NCBI GenBank assembly: GCA_965662195.1
Contig: CBFIHA010000024.1
Location: 1 to 43,906, forward strand
DNA from: UBA1268 sp965662195
Lineage (GTDB): Bacteria; Planctomycetota; Planctomycetia; Pirellulales; UBA1268
Direction: 5' to 3'
DNA: 43,906 nucleotides
The first letter of the stretch is position 1, and the number at the start of each line of letters is the position of its first letter. The position numbers and the translations under genes are program-made. Shown here in pieces: positions 8,224 to 15,850 of this stretch. The notes below the pieces were generated by a model that was given only the letters and a program-made list of their open reading frames with translations, was not told where the DNA came from and ran no database searches.

Positions 8224-9183
8224 GTGACTGCTGGAACGGGAATGGCATCCATGCACGCAGCCAGCCCCGTAGACCAGCTGTGTCACCGCTTTCAGCAGAC
8301 GCTTCAGCGGCCGGTTGTCATCCACGGCCGCGGCTATTGGAGCGGGGCTGAGAACCGGGTGGAGCTGCGGCCGGCTGCCGCAGGCTGCGGCATTGTTTTC
8401 GTGCGAGACGATCTCGGTGGCCTCAGGGTGCCGGCGACGCTCGGCCACCGGGTGGAGGCGTCCAGCCGCACGAACTTGCAGGCTGGCGGTGCCACGGTGG
8501 AAATGGTCGAGCATGTGCTCAGCGGTCTGGCCGGGCTTGGGGTCGACTGTTGTGAAGTCGGGCTCACGGCGGCCGAACTGCCCGGTCTCGACGGTTCGGC
8601 GGCCGCCTATGCCGAGGCTATCGAACAAGCCGGCATCGCCGTGCTTGACCAGCGGATCAGTCCGTTGATCGTCACCGCCCCCATCAGCATCGTCGAGGCT
8701 GACAGCCCGGCCCGGATTGAAGCCCTGCCGCCAACCACCGGAGGCCTTCTGGTCAGGTATGACCTTGAGTATCCCGGCCGGCCGATCCCACCGCAACGAT
8801 TCGAGACGGCGGTTACGCCAGCGTCATACCGGTCTGACTTGGCGGCGGCCCGAACCTTTCTGCCGGAAGAAGATGCCCGCCGGCTCCAGTCGGCCGGCCG
8901 GGGGCTGACGGTTTCGACCGCTGACCTGCTCGTCTTCGGGCCTGACGGTCCGATCCAGAATGAGCTGCGCTGGCCTGACGAGTGCGCCCGCCACAAGGTG
9001 TTGGACGTGGTGGGTGACCTGATGCTGGCAGGTCGGCCGATCTGGGCGGATGTCAAGGCCAGCCGCAGTGGCCATCGGTTCAACGCCGCTCTGGTAGCGG
9101 CGGTGCTGGCGGCGGATCAACGAGAACAACGGCTGCCGGCAACTGGCAGCCGACCGCGACCCGAAGGAGGCAGCAATGGGTGA
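8224..9183 (+). CDS. lpxC: UDP-3-O-acyl-N-acetylglucosamine deacetylase (LpxC)
   Basis: Zinc-dependent deacetylase that performs the committed step of lipid A synthesis. The 319-residue product starts with the expected TLQRPVVIHGRGYWSGAENR and carries all key residues: catalytic Glu96 and zinc ligand His97 (MVEHVLSGL), zinc ligands His257 and Asp261 (CARHKVLDVVGDL), and general acid His284 (SGHRFNAAL). The spacings (160 and 27 residues) agree with the E. coli set His79/His238/Asp242/His265. The GLDGSAAAY and FLPEEDARRLQ segments also fit. The start is GTG 8224; ATG 8242 or 8251 are equally plausible since the first ten residues are not conserved. The 3' end overlaps the next gene by eight bases, so lpxC and the dehydrogenase are translated from one message. 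This implies the organism makes a lipid A type molecule. Confidence 0.95.
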   Translation: MTAGTGMASMHAASPVDQLCHRFQQTLQRPVVIHGRGYWSGAENRVELRPAAAGCGIVFVRDDLGGLRVPATLGHRVEASSRTNLQAGGATVEMVEHVLSGLAGLGVDCCEVGLTAAELPGLDGSAAAYAEAIEQAGIAVLDQRISPLIVTAPISIVEADSPARIEALPPTTGGLLVRYDLEYPGRPIPPQRFETAVTPASYRSDLAAARTFLPEEDARRLQSAGRGLTVSTADLLVFGPDGPIQNELRWPDECARHKVLDVVGDLMLAGRPIWADVKASRSGHRFNAALVAAVLAADQREQRLPATGSRPRPEGGSNG

Positions 9184-10216
9184 AATTCGAGTGGGTGTGA
9201 TCGGCTGTGGCCATCTCGGCAAAATTCATGCCCGACTGTTAGCCGGTCGGCATGACTGCCGGCTCGTCGGTGTGGTTGATCCGGTGGCAGCTGCGGCCGC
9301 CGAGGTCGCGGAGGCCCACGGCTGTGAGGCGTTCGCCGATCCACAGGAACTGGTCGGCCGCGTCGATGCGGCGGTGGTCGCCGCACCCACAGGGTTGCAC
9401 GCCGAAGTCGCCGTGCCGCTGCTGAAGCAGGGCATTGATCTGCTGATTGAGAAGCCGCTGGCCGCCAGCGTTGAGGATGCTCGGGCGATTGTGGTCACGG
9501 CCCGCCGGTTCGGCCGGACGGTCGGTGTTGGCCATGTGGAGCGGTTCAATCCGGCCTGGGAACTCGCCCGGCAGCAGCGGGGACGTCCCCTGTTTGTCGA
9601 GTCAGCCCGGTTGGCACCCTTCACCTACCGGTCGCTTGACGTTGGCGTGGTCTTCGATCTGATGATTCACGACATCGATCTGGTGCTGTCCCTCGAGCCC
9701 GGCCGGCTTGAGCGGATCGAAGCCGATGGCCTGATTGCCACCGGGGGACATGAGGATGCGGTAAAGGCCCGATTGACATTCGGCTCGGGGCTGGTCGCCG
9801 ATCTTTCGGCGTCACGAATCTATCCGACCCTCACCCGACGGCTCTCGATCTGGACCAGTGAGAGCATGGTGGCGGTTGACTTCAGCGCTAAGACGGTCGA
9901 CGTCGTGGCCGCCTCTGAGCAGGTGGCCAGCGGTGGCTTCCAGGCTGAGGCCGTGCCGCTGGCTGAGCGGGCTGCTGCCAAAGAGACCTTCTTTCAGGAG
10001 ATTCTGCCCCGGCAAACCCTGCCAGTGCCCGATACCAATGCGATTGCTTGCGAGCACGAAGATTTCCTCGGCTGCCTCGGTACTACCCGGGAGCCGCGGG
10101 TGACGGCTGCCGCCGGATCGGCGGCCCTCGAGGTGGCGACCCGGGTGCTTGACGTGCTGCGGTGCACGAAGCTCGGCGCGCCGCCCCCAATCGTCGAATT
10201 GCGCAAGTCGGCCTGA
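9176..10216 (+). CDS. Gfo/Idh/MocA oxidoreductase, GnnA-like (UDP-GlcNAc 3-dehydrogenase candidate)
   Basis: NAD(P)-dependent dehydrogenase of 346 residues. The Rossmann fold opens with VGVIGCGHLGKIHARLL; the family motif is EKP at 92-94 (LLIEKPLAAS) and a catalytic-type His is at 165. The combination GVGHVERFNPAW, SARLAPFTYRSLDVGVVFD and DLMIHDIDLVLSL is, from memory, typical of the Gfo/Idh proteins encoded inside lipid A gene clusters (GnnA group), which oxidise UDP-GlcNAc at C3 before amination. Overlap with lpxC and a strong AGGAGG site (just upstream of ATG 9176) support a role in lipid A or another UDP-sugar of the envelope. No GnnB-like aminotransferase is in the window, so the 3-amino sugar pathway is inferred only. 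Confidence 0.82.
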   Translation: MGEIRVGVIGCGHLGKIHARLLAGRHDCRLVGVVDPVAAAAAEVAEAHGCEAFADPQELVGRVDAAVVAAPTGLHAEVAVPLLKQGIDLLIEKPLAASVEDARAIVVTARRFGRTVGVGHVERFNPAWELARQQRGRPLFVESARLAPFTYRSLDVGVVFDLMIHDIDLVLSLEPGRLERIEADGLIATGGHEDAVKARLTFGSGLVADLSASRIYPTLTRRLSIWTSESMVAVDFSAKTVDVVAASEQVASGGFQAEAVPLAERAAAKETFFQEILPRQTLPVPDTNAIACEHEDFLGCLGTTREPRVTAAAGSAALEVATRVLDVLRCTKLGAPPPIVELRKSA

Positions 10217-10306
10217 TCGTTTCAGGCGTTACGGTCCCAAAGCCCCGGCGGCGAGTTGGACGACCTCCTTTGAAAAGCAGTCGTTTGTATTCAGGCGGAG
10301 ACGGTG

Positions 10307-10948
10307 ATGGCGGCTTCTGTTGGACTCTTGCTGTGCGTGTTGGCGGCCTGCGGTTCGGTGACCTCGGGGAGTGACCTGCGGGCCGCGGAAACGGCCGAGG
10401 CGGCTCTGCCGACCAGACTTGAGTTTGACGGCTTTGATCTCGACCTGCGACCAGGACGGACGAGCGTCGCCAAGGCCCTCCGCGGTCTGCCAGCTACGGC
10501 ACCGTCGGCGGCCACCGGCCTGCCGGTTGAACTGGTGGTGAAGGGACCTCCGAACAGCCGGGCCGGCAGCGGCGCCATGTCCGCCGAGATAGAGCAGCAG
10601 TTCGCCTTCCTGAATGTCGCCGCCGGCGTGCTGGCCGACCGCGAGTCGGTCTTCAGCGGGCCGGCTGGCTGGACCAGTCGGTTGGCGATGGAGTTTGAGG
10701 GTGAACGGGCCAGCGGTGGGGTCGAACTGCGAACCCAGTTGCGGCAGACCGACACGACTGGCAGCGTTGGGATTGAACTCGGCCCACGGCTGGAACACCG
10801 GCTGCCCAGCGGGATGCGGCTGTTCTTCAACGGCTCGGCTGAAGCCAAAACGCAGTATGACCGTACGGGTGAAATACCTTCCACGAGTGGGCCGCTGCAA
10901 CGGGCCGAGGTGGTCGGCCTCAGCGGCACCGTCGGAATCGCGCGGTAG
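10307..10948 (+). CDS. Hypothetical lipoprotein with beta-rich C-terminus
   Basis: A 213-residue protein with a lipobox-like end to its signal peptide (GLLLCVLAACGS; Cys at about residue 15), so probably a lipid-anchored envelope protein. I recognise no family. The C-terminal half alternates polar and apolar residues in strand-like stretches (TSRLAMEFEGERA, GVELRTQLRQTD, SVGIELGPRLEHRL, MRLFFNGSAEAKTQYD, VVGLSGTVGIAR), as in small outer-membrane barrels or beta sandwiches. ATG 10307 follows GGCGGAG by six bases; GTG 10304 overlaps it. It lies 90 bp after the GnnA-like gene in the same direction, so may belong to the same envelope operon. Confidence 0.6.
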   Translation: MAASVGLLLCVLAACGSVTSGSDLRAAETAEAALPTRLEFDGFDLDLRPGRTSVAKALRGLPATAPSAATGLPVELVVKGPPNSRAGSGAMSAEIEQQFAFLNVAAGVLADRESVFSGPAGWTSRLAMEFEGERASGGVELRTQLRQTDTTGSVGIELGPRLEHRLPSGMRLFFNGSAEAKTQYDRTGEIPSTSGPLQRAEVVGLSGTVGIAR

Positions 10949-11255
10949 CGATCGGCACACAGACCCGCTGCGTCTGCCAAGGCCAGGGCAACGCGGCCCG
11001 TCGCAGAAAATCATCTGTAGCAACCGATCCGCTCCTTGGGGCGGGCACCTGTCGGATTCGACAGTGCAAAACCGGCGGCCCCGCCGCCGCGTTCACGTTG
11101 AGAGGCAACATTCGCCAGGCGTGCGGTTCCCGCTCCGCTGCCTCGATTCTGGGCGGCTCACCGACAGACTCCTTGACGGCCCGAGGGTGGCGGGGTGAAC
11201 CTCTCAGCTGGGGCGCCAGCATGGCTGGCCAGTTTCTGCCGGTGAGGCAATGGTA
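10949..11255 (+). other. 307-base non-coding leader before the OB-fold kinase
   Basis: No convincing gene. Two tight hairpins stand side by side: CTGTCG-GATT-CGACAG (11049-11064, perfect six pairs) and CGGCGG-CCCCG-CCGCCG (11073-11089, perfect six pairs). No T-run follows, so they are not standard terminators. They may belong to a structured leader or regulator site of the two-component operon downstream. No known riboswitch pattern was recognised. Confidence 0.45.
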
Positions 11256-13424
11256 ATGAAGCACGTTGTCCCTTCCCGTTCATCTCCACCCCGGATCGCG
11301 CTGCTTTCGCTTGCCGCGATGCTCGGAATTGGTCCCGTCATTGAGGTTGCCGGCGCGGAGGAGTTCACTCCCATTGCCGAGTGCCTCTGGGAAAATACCG
11401 GAGAACACGCTGAAAATAGCGATCAGCCGGTCACGATTCGCGGCGTCGTGATCTGGGCCGCAGAGAATACACTCGGATTTCTGGTGGAGGATGATACGGC
11501 TGGCATCTACGTCAATCTGACGGCAACAGGTTGGAACGAATCGACTGCGGGTCAAAAGTCACTCAGCGAGCAGATTCAGCCCGGCCAGCTGGTTGAAGTG
11601 CATGGTGAACTCACCGTTGGCGGGTACTCACCGCAGATCATCCCCGCTGACGTGAGGCTTCGGGGCACCGCTCCACTGCCCAGGCCGCAGCCATTCAATC
11701 CGGAGCGATTTTTTAGTGGGGCGGACAATGGCCGACGGATTCGGGCGGCAGGGATCGTGCAACGAATTGAATCGTCTTTTGTGGGTCAGACGATCCATCT
11801 GGCCTATCGGGGGCGTCGCTACACGGCCACTCTGCCAGGATCAGCAGCCGGCATTCCCAGCGGATGGGTTGATGGCACAGTGGCACTGACGGGGGCTGCA
11901 ACTGCCATGTTCAATACCCGCGGAGAACTGCTGGAGCCCCGGATTCGCCTGCTTGGTGCGGCTGACGTCACACTGGTCGCACCGGCCCCCTACGCTGCCT
12001 GGGATGCACCGCTGCGACCACTGGCCGCGCTTGCCAGGTTCCAGCCCGAGCCGCCATCTGGGCATCGGATTCGGACACGCGGCACGGTGACGCTCTGCGT
12101 GCCGGGAAGTCACCTCTATCTTCAGCGGGGGCTTGCCGGTTTACGGGTGGAAACCGTCGGTGAAGAGGTTTTTTCAGCCGGCGATGAATTGGAAGTGACC
12201 GGGTTTGTCGTGGCCGAAAACCCCGTAGCGAAACTGGTCGCCGCCGAAACCAAAAGACTCAGCCAAGGCAACCTGATTCCGGCCGTGGCGGTGACACCGC
12301 GGCGAATTCTCCAGATCAACGGCGAGTCAGCCTACTCAGGGCAACTGGCTCGCCCCGGGGACTACCACAATGCCCTGATCCGGTTTGCCGCGAATGTCAT
12401 TGTGGTTTCTGCGACTGAGCGTGGTGGGGAAATCATGCTCGATGCGGGGGGGGTCGGAGTGACGCTGGTCTGTGAACCAGCGATCTTTGCCGACGTCCAG
12501 TCGGTTTCTTCCGGCACCGCTATCCAGATAACCGGGATCGTCCGGAGCATCGGTGATGCGGAACGCCCCCCGGTCTTACTCGGCTCTCCACCACCGTCTG
12601 CGCGGCTGACCGTGCTCTTACCCACGCCGGACGATCTCGTCGTCCTGCAGTTCCCCTCCTGGTGGACGCCAAGGCGACTTGGGATGGCACTTGGGCTGGT
12701 TGGGGGGGTGGCTCTGGCGGCAGTAGTCTGGGGGCTGTCTCTCCGGCGACAGGTTCGCCGGCAACTTGCCGTCATCGAGTCAGGGCTCCTTGCATCAGCG
12801 ACGGTGGAAGAGCGGCAGCGAATTGCGCGGGAGTTTCACGACACGCTGGAACAGGATCTGGCCGGGATCACCCTGCAGTTGGATGCCGCCGCGGACCGAA
12901 CTGCCGATGCGGAATCAAAGCAGGTTTTCGAGGAACAACGCGGACAACTCGCCCGGGTGCGGGCTGAAACACACGATTTTCTCTGGGACTTGCGTGATCC
13001 GGCGCGGCAGGAAGGCCCCCTGGCCGCGGCCATCGAGGCGCAGGTGGCGGCTCTGCAGCCACTCACCGATACGCCTCTGCTCACGGAAGTCGCGGCCGAT
13101 TTGCCACCGGTTTCATCGCTGGTACGGCATCATCTGCTCCGGATCATCCGTGAAGCGACAACCAACGCAGTCGGGCATGCCAAGGCCACCAAAATTCTGA
13201 TTCGTGTCGATCGCGACGGCGACGCGGTTGTCTGTGACGTGATTGACAACGGCAAGGGATTCACCCACGAAGCAGCAGATCGGGTGCCGGGGCACTTCGG
13301 GCTTCGCGGGATTCATGAGCGGGCCCGGCGGATCGGTGCTGTTGTCACTATTTTGAGTCAGCTGGAAAAAGGCGCCCGCATCTCGTTGCGGGTGCCGCAA
13401 CCGCAGCAATCACCTTCCACCTGA
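11256..13424 (+). CDS. NarL-type sensor histidine kinase with periplasmic OB-fold-like array
   Basis: A 722-residue membrane kinase. After a signal sequence (about 10-35, ending VAGA) comes a large extracytoplasmic part with four successive OB-fold-like modules (about 57-130, 160-235, 268-335, 370-445). They share the pattern 'hydrophobic-R-x-G-x-V ... strand ... GD.L.V.G', for example VTIRGVVI...GQLVEVHGEL, RIRAAGIV...VALTGA, RIRTRGTV...GDELEVTGFV, LIRFAANV...IQITGIV. One membrane helix (about 473-494) leads to a HisKA_3 domain with phospho-His528 (RIAREFHDTLEQDL) and HATPase (IIREATTNAVGHAKA, DNGKGF, FGLRGI). The ligand is unknown. ATG 11256 is eight bases after GAGG; ATG 11250 is only two bases from it. 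The cognate regulator follows 38 bp downstream. Confidence 0.9.
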   Translation: MKHVVPSRSSPPRIALLSLAAMLGIGPVIEVAGAEEFTPIAECLWENTGEHAENSDQPVTIRGVVIWAAENTLGFLVEDDTAGIYVNLTATGWNESTAGQKSLSEQIQPGQLVEVHGELTVGGYSPQIIPADVRLRGTAPLPRPQPFNPERFFSGADNGRRIRAAGIVQRIESSFVGQTIHLAYRGRRYTATLPGSAAGIPSGWVDGTVALTGAATAMFNTRGELLEPRIRLLGAADVTLVAPAPYAAWDAPLRPLAALARFQPEPPSGHRIRTRGTVTLCVPGSHLYLQRGLAGLRVETVGEEVFSAGDELEVTGFVVAENPVAKLVAAETKRLSQGNLIPAVAVTPRRILQINGESAYSGQLARPGDYHNALIRFAANVIVVSATERGGEIMLDAGGVGVTLVCEPAIFADVQSVSSGTAIQITGIVRSIGDAERPPVLLGSPPPSARLTVLLPTPDDLVVLQFPSWWTPRRLGMALGLVGGVALAAVVWGLSLRRQVRRQLAVIESGLLASATVEERQRIAREFHDTLEQDLAGITLQLDAAADRTADAESKQVFEEQRGQLARVRAETHDFLWDLRDPARQEGPLAAAIEAQVAALQPLTDTPLLTEVAADLPPVSSLVRHHLLRIIREATTNAVGHAKATKILIRVDRDGDAVVCDVIDNGKGFTHEAADRVPGHFGLRGIHERARRIGAVVTILSQLEKGARISLRVPQPQQSPST

Positions 13425-13462
13425 CCAGCAGCGGGAACGCCCAGACAGCCAGAGGATCTGCC

Positions 13463-14104
13463 ATGCACCAGACCGAACCGTTCCGAGTGCTCGTGATTGA
13501 CGACCATCCTCTTTTTCGAGAAGGCTTGGCGCGGACCGTTGGTCGTGAACCGGGCTTCACCATTGTCGCGGAGGCCGAAGACGGTGGGCTCGCGGCCGAC
13601 TTGTGGCAGCGGCATCGGCCCGATGTCGGGCTTGTCGATGTCAGCATGCCGGGCATTGACGGGATCGAAACAGTCCGCCGAATCGTCTCGGTCGATCCGC
13701 AGGCCAAACTGCTCATGCTCACCTCGTCAGAGCAGCAGCATGATGTCCTTGCTGCTCTTGATGCTGGTGCAGCGGGCTACATCACCAAATCGGTCCGGTA
13801 CGGCGATTTGATTGCTGCAATCCGTGAGGCGGCTCGTGGCGGCAGACCCCTCGGGGAAAAGATTGCCCGAATGATCGCCAGCCGGGAGGCGAGTGGGGGG
13901 CTCTCGCCGCGGGAGCAGGAGGTGCTTGAACTTCTTCGCCAAGGACACGCCCTGCAGCCAATTGCCGACATGCTTGAAATTACGGAGCGGACGGTCCGAG
14001 CCCATGTGACTGCGCTGAAGGTCAAGCTGGACGCAGCCAACACGGCCCAAATCGTCGCCCGGGGCTTTGAACGGGGGCTGCTGGCAGCTTCCGACCCCAG
14101 CTGA
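13463..14104 (+). CDS. NarL/FixJ-family response regulator
   Basis: Transcription factor of 213 residues, cognate to the kinase just upstream. The receiver domain (about 8-125) has the acidic pair Asp13-Asp14, phospho-acceptor Asp59 (VGLVDVSMPGIDG), the Thr/Ser switch (LMLTSSEQQ) and Lys in AAGYITKSV. The LuxR-type helix-turn-helix (about 148-205) reads LSPREQEVLELLRQG...IADMLEITERTVRAHVTALK. AGAGGA lies six bases before ATG 13463. The palindromes at 14174-14195 lie 70 bp downstream, before the DUF1559 gene, and are a possible binding site; this link is inference. Confidence 0.95.
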   Translation: MHQTEPFRVLVIDDHPLFREGLARTVGREPGFTIVAEAEDGGLAADLWQRHRPDVGLVDVSMPGIDGIETVRRIVSVDPQAKLLMLTSSEQQHDVLAALDAGAAGYITKSVRYGDLIAAIREAARGGRPLGEKIARMIASREASGGLSPREQEVLELLRQGHALQPIADMLEITERTVRAHVTALKVKLDAANTAQIVARGFERGLLAASDPS

Positions 14105-14173
14105 CTCCCTGCCGGTGGGTGGATTGGCCGCTCTCGGGCCAGCGGTAGCCTTTTCAGACAAAGCCTAGGCCAC

Positions 14174-14195
14174 TTGTCGAAATCGACAATTGTCC
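14174..14195. promoter_or_regulatory. Overlapping palindromes upstream of the first DUF1559 gene
   Basis: TTGTCGA-AA-TCGACAA (14174-14189) is a perfect 7+7 inverted repeat, and GACAATTGTC (14186-14195) is a second perfect palindrome sharing its right arm. Both lie 85-107 bases before ATG 14281, a normal place for an operator. A candidate target of the adjacent NarL-type regulator or another dimeric factor. No clear promoter hexamers were identified. Confidence 0.45.
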
Positions 14196-14280
14196 GCCCA
14201 GGGTTCCCTTTCTATTTTTCGACGTGGGGAATCGAACCTCACGTCCCAACCATCCGAACTTCGTCAGCAGAGGCAATCCA

Positions 14281-15246
14281 ATGGCACGTCATCGATCGTT
14301 TCGTGGCTTTACGCTCATCGAGCTACTCGTAGTCATCGCCATTATTGGCGTGCTCGTCGGGCTGCTCCTGCCAGCTGTTCAGCAGGCCCGCGAAGCAGCC
14401 CGGCGTTCTGCCTGCACCAACAATGTCAAGCAAATTGGATTGGCGTTGCACAACTATGTCGACGCCAACAAAGAGCTGCCCCCCTCGGCCGTGAAAGCCA
14501 CCGCAGCCCAGACCGATCCTGCCTGGGCCTGGTCGGCGGTCTGCCTGCCGTATCTGGAGGAACTGGCCCTCTACGATGACCTGCGGATTTCCACCCTGCA
14601 GCCGAGTGATCTTCCCGGTATCGGGGCGGCTGCGGGGCTCGGCACCCGGTTGGCGGCCTTTCGCTGCCCCAGCGACACGCCGCCGCGGGAGACCAGCCCC
14701 AGAAAGCTTTCGGGCGGGCAGGAATTCGGGCTCTCGAACTATCCTGGGGTCAATAGCTCGAGCGTTGAAACGCGGCTATGGGGTGGAAGCGGAACGCTGG
14801 ACGGTGTGTTTGGTTCGCCGCAGCCGATTAGCAAACCTTTGGGTGTTGCCGTTGTTCCCCCCCGCAAGTTCAAGGATATCACTGATGGACTCTCCAGCAC
14901 CCTTATGGTTGGTGAACGAGCGGCCGACCAGTTGAAGGTCAATAATAATGGAGGCGCCCTTACAGACAACGGACGCACCTACACGAGTTGGGCGGCAATC
15001 TCAAAACCGGACCTGGCTAGTGCAACCTACGAGGGCCCTAACGAGATTCTGGGTTCTACGGGGGAGCCGATCAATTCGATCGCACCCACATGGCGGTATT
15101 GGAACCCCTTCCGCAGCACCCACCCTGGTGGCTGCACGTTTGGCCTCGCTGACGGCACTGTGGTCTTCATCAACGAAGACATCAGCATGACGACCTATCA
15201 GGCCCTGACCACCGTGGCTGGCGGCGAAGTGGTGGGCAGTTACTGA
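14281..15246 (+). CDS. DUF1559 pilin-like surface protein (first copy)
   Basis: A 321-residue planctomycete DUF1559 protein. It opens with a type IV prepilin/pseudopilin segment: basic leader, Gly-Phe cleavage site and hydrophobic helix (FRGFTLIELLVVIAIIGVL), then LLLPAVQQAREAARRSAC and IGLALHNY as in the family. The C-terminus has the H-X9-DG motif (THPGGCTFGLADGTVVFI). Such proteins are presumably processed by prepilin peptidase and sorted to the surface or a type II-like apparatus; their function is unknown. ATG 14281 is seven bases after AGAGG; longer frames from 14224 add an unlike leader. Forms a unit with the lipoprotein gene 46 bp downstream and lies behind the two-component pair. Confidence 0.93.
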   Translation: MARHRSFRGFTLIELLVVIAIIGVLVGLLLPAVQQAREAARRSACTNNVKQIGLALHNYVDANKELPPSAVKATAAQTDPAWAWSAVCLPYLEELALYDDLRISTLQPSDLPGIGAAAGLGTRLAAFRCPSDTPPRETSPRKLSGGQEFGLSNYPGVNSSSVETRLWGGSGTLDGVFGSPQPISKPLGVAVVPPRKFKDITDGLSSTLMVGERAADQLKVNNNGGALTDNGRTYTSWAAISKPDLASATYEGPNEILGSTGEPINSIAPTWRYWNPFRSTHPGGCTFGLADGTVVFINEDISMTTYQALTTVAGGEVVGSY

Positions 15247-15292
15247 TCAATAATCCAGGGCGGTCCGGAGAGCACATCAACAGGAGGGAAAG

Positions 15293-15751
15293 ATGTCTGT
15301 GAAACGCATGGTGTGCGGCAGTCGCCGGCAATGGGTTTGGGTCTGCCTGGTGGCGATGACACTGGGGCTTGGGGGCTGTGGTCGGGGGAAGCCGGCAGGC
15401 ATCGCCTTCGCAACCGTGACGGGCACCGTGACGCTCGATGGTGAACCACTGCCGCAGGCCTTCATCCAATTTCAGCCGGAATCGGGCCGGCCATCATTCG
15501 GGCGAACCGACGCCACCGGGGTGTATTCATTGCGTTATAAGGGTGAGGACTGGGGCGCGATTGTTGGAGCCCACACAGTGAAAATCACGACCGAAAATCT
15601 CAGCGAAGATACTGAAACCGGTGAGATGCGGTTTGTCAAAGAAGTGCTGCCGAGCACGTATCACGTGCGAACCACGCTGACCGCCGTCGTTGAACCGGGT
15701 GAGAACGTTATTGACTTTCCGCTTGAACGTCAGCCCCGCCGTCGCCGTTAA
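15293..15751 (+). CDS. Lipoprotein with carboxypeptidase-regulatory-like (transthyretin-like) domain
   Basis: A 152-residue lipoprotein: signal peptide with lipobox LGLGGC (Cys about residue 29) followed by a beta-sandwich of the carboxypeptidase regulatory-like type (VTGTVTLDGEPLPQAFIQF, GRTDATGVYSLRYKG, GAHTVKIT, PGENVIDFPL). In planctomycetes small proteins of this type commonly follow DUF1559 genes. AGGAGG is five bases before ATG 15293. Probably co-transcribed with the DUF1559 gene; role unknown, perhaps an envelope partner. Confidence 0.88.
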   Translation: MSVKRMVCGSRRQWVWVCLVAMTLGLGGCGRGKPAGIAFATVTGTVTLDGEPLPQAFIQFQPESGRPSFGRTDATGVYSLRYKGEDWGAIVGAHTVKITTENLSEDTETGEMRFVKEVLPSTYHVRTTLTAVVEPGENVIDFPLERQPRRRR

Positions 15752-15782
15752 CAGCGGCATTGGGCCGGCGCACTATCACTGT

Positions 15783-15841
15783 ATGGCTGTGATTCTTCAA
15801 CTCGCAGCCATTCGTGACAAGTCGGGGCTGGCCAGACAGCC
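15783..15841. terminator. Hairpins between convergent genes
   Basis: ATGGCTG (15783-15789) pairs with CAGCCAT (15805-15811), and GGCTG (15826-15830) with CAGCC (15837-15841). They occupy the space between two convergent genes, where a bidirectional terminator is expected. There is no T-run, so the call is weak. Confidence 0.3.
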
Positions 15842-15850
15842 AACGACGGC

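Noticed and set aside
14221..14245. tRNA T-arm look-alike on the minus strand (GGTTCGATTCCCC inside a GACGTG/CACGTC stem)
   Set aside because: No anticodon arm, D-arm or acceptor stem could be found at the right distance and the upstream part would run into the DUF1559 coding sequence. Only the stem and loop resemble a tRNA.
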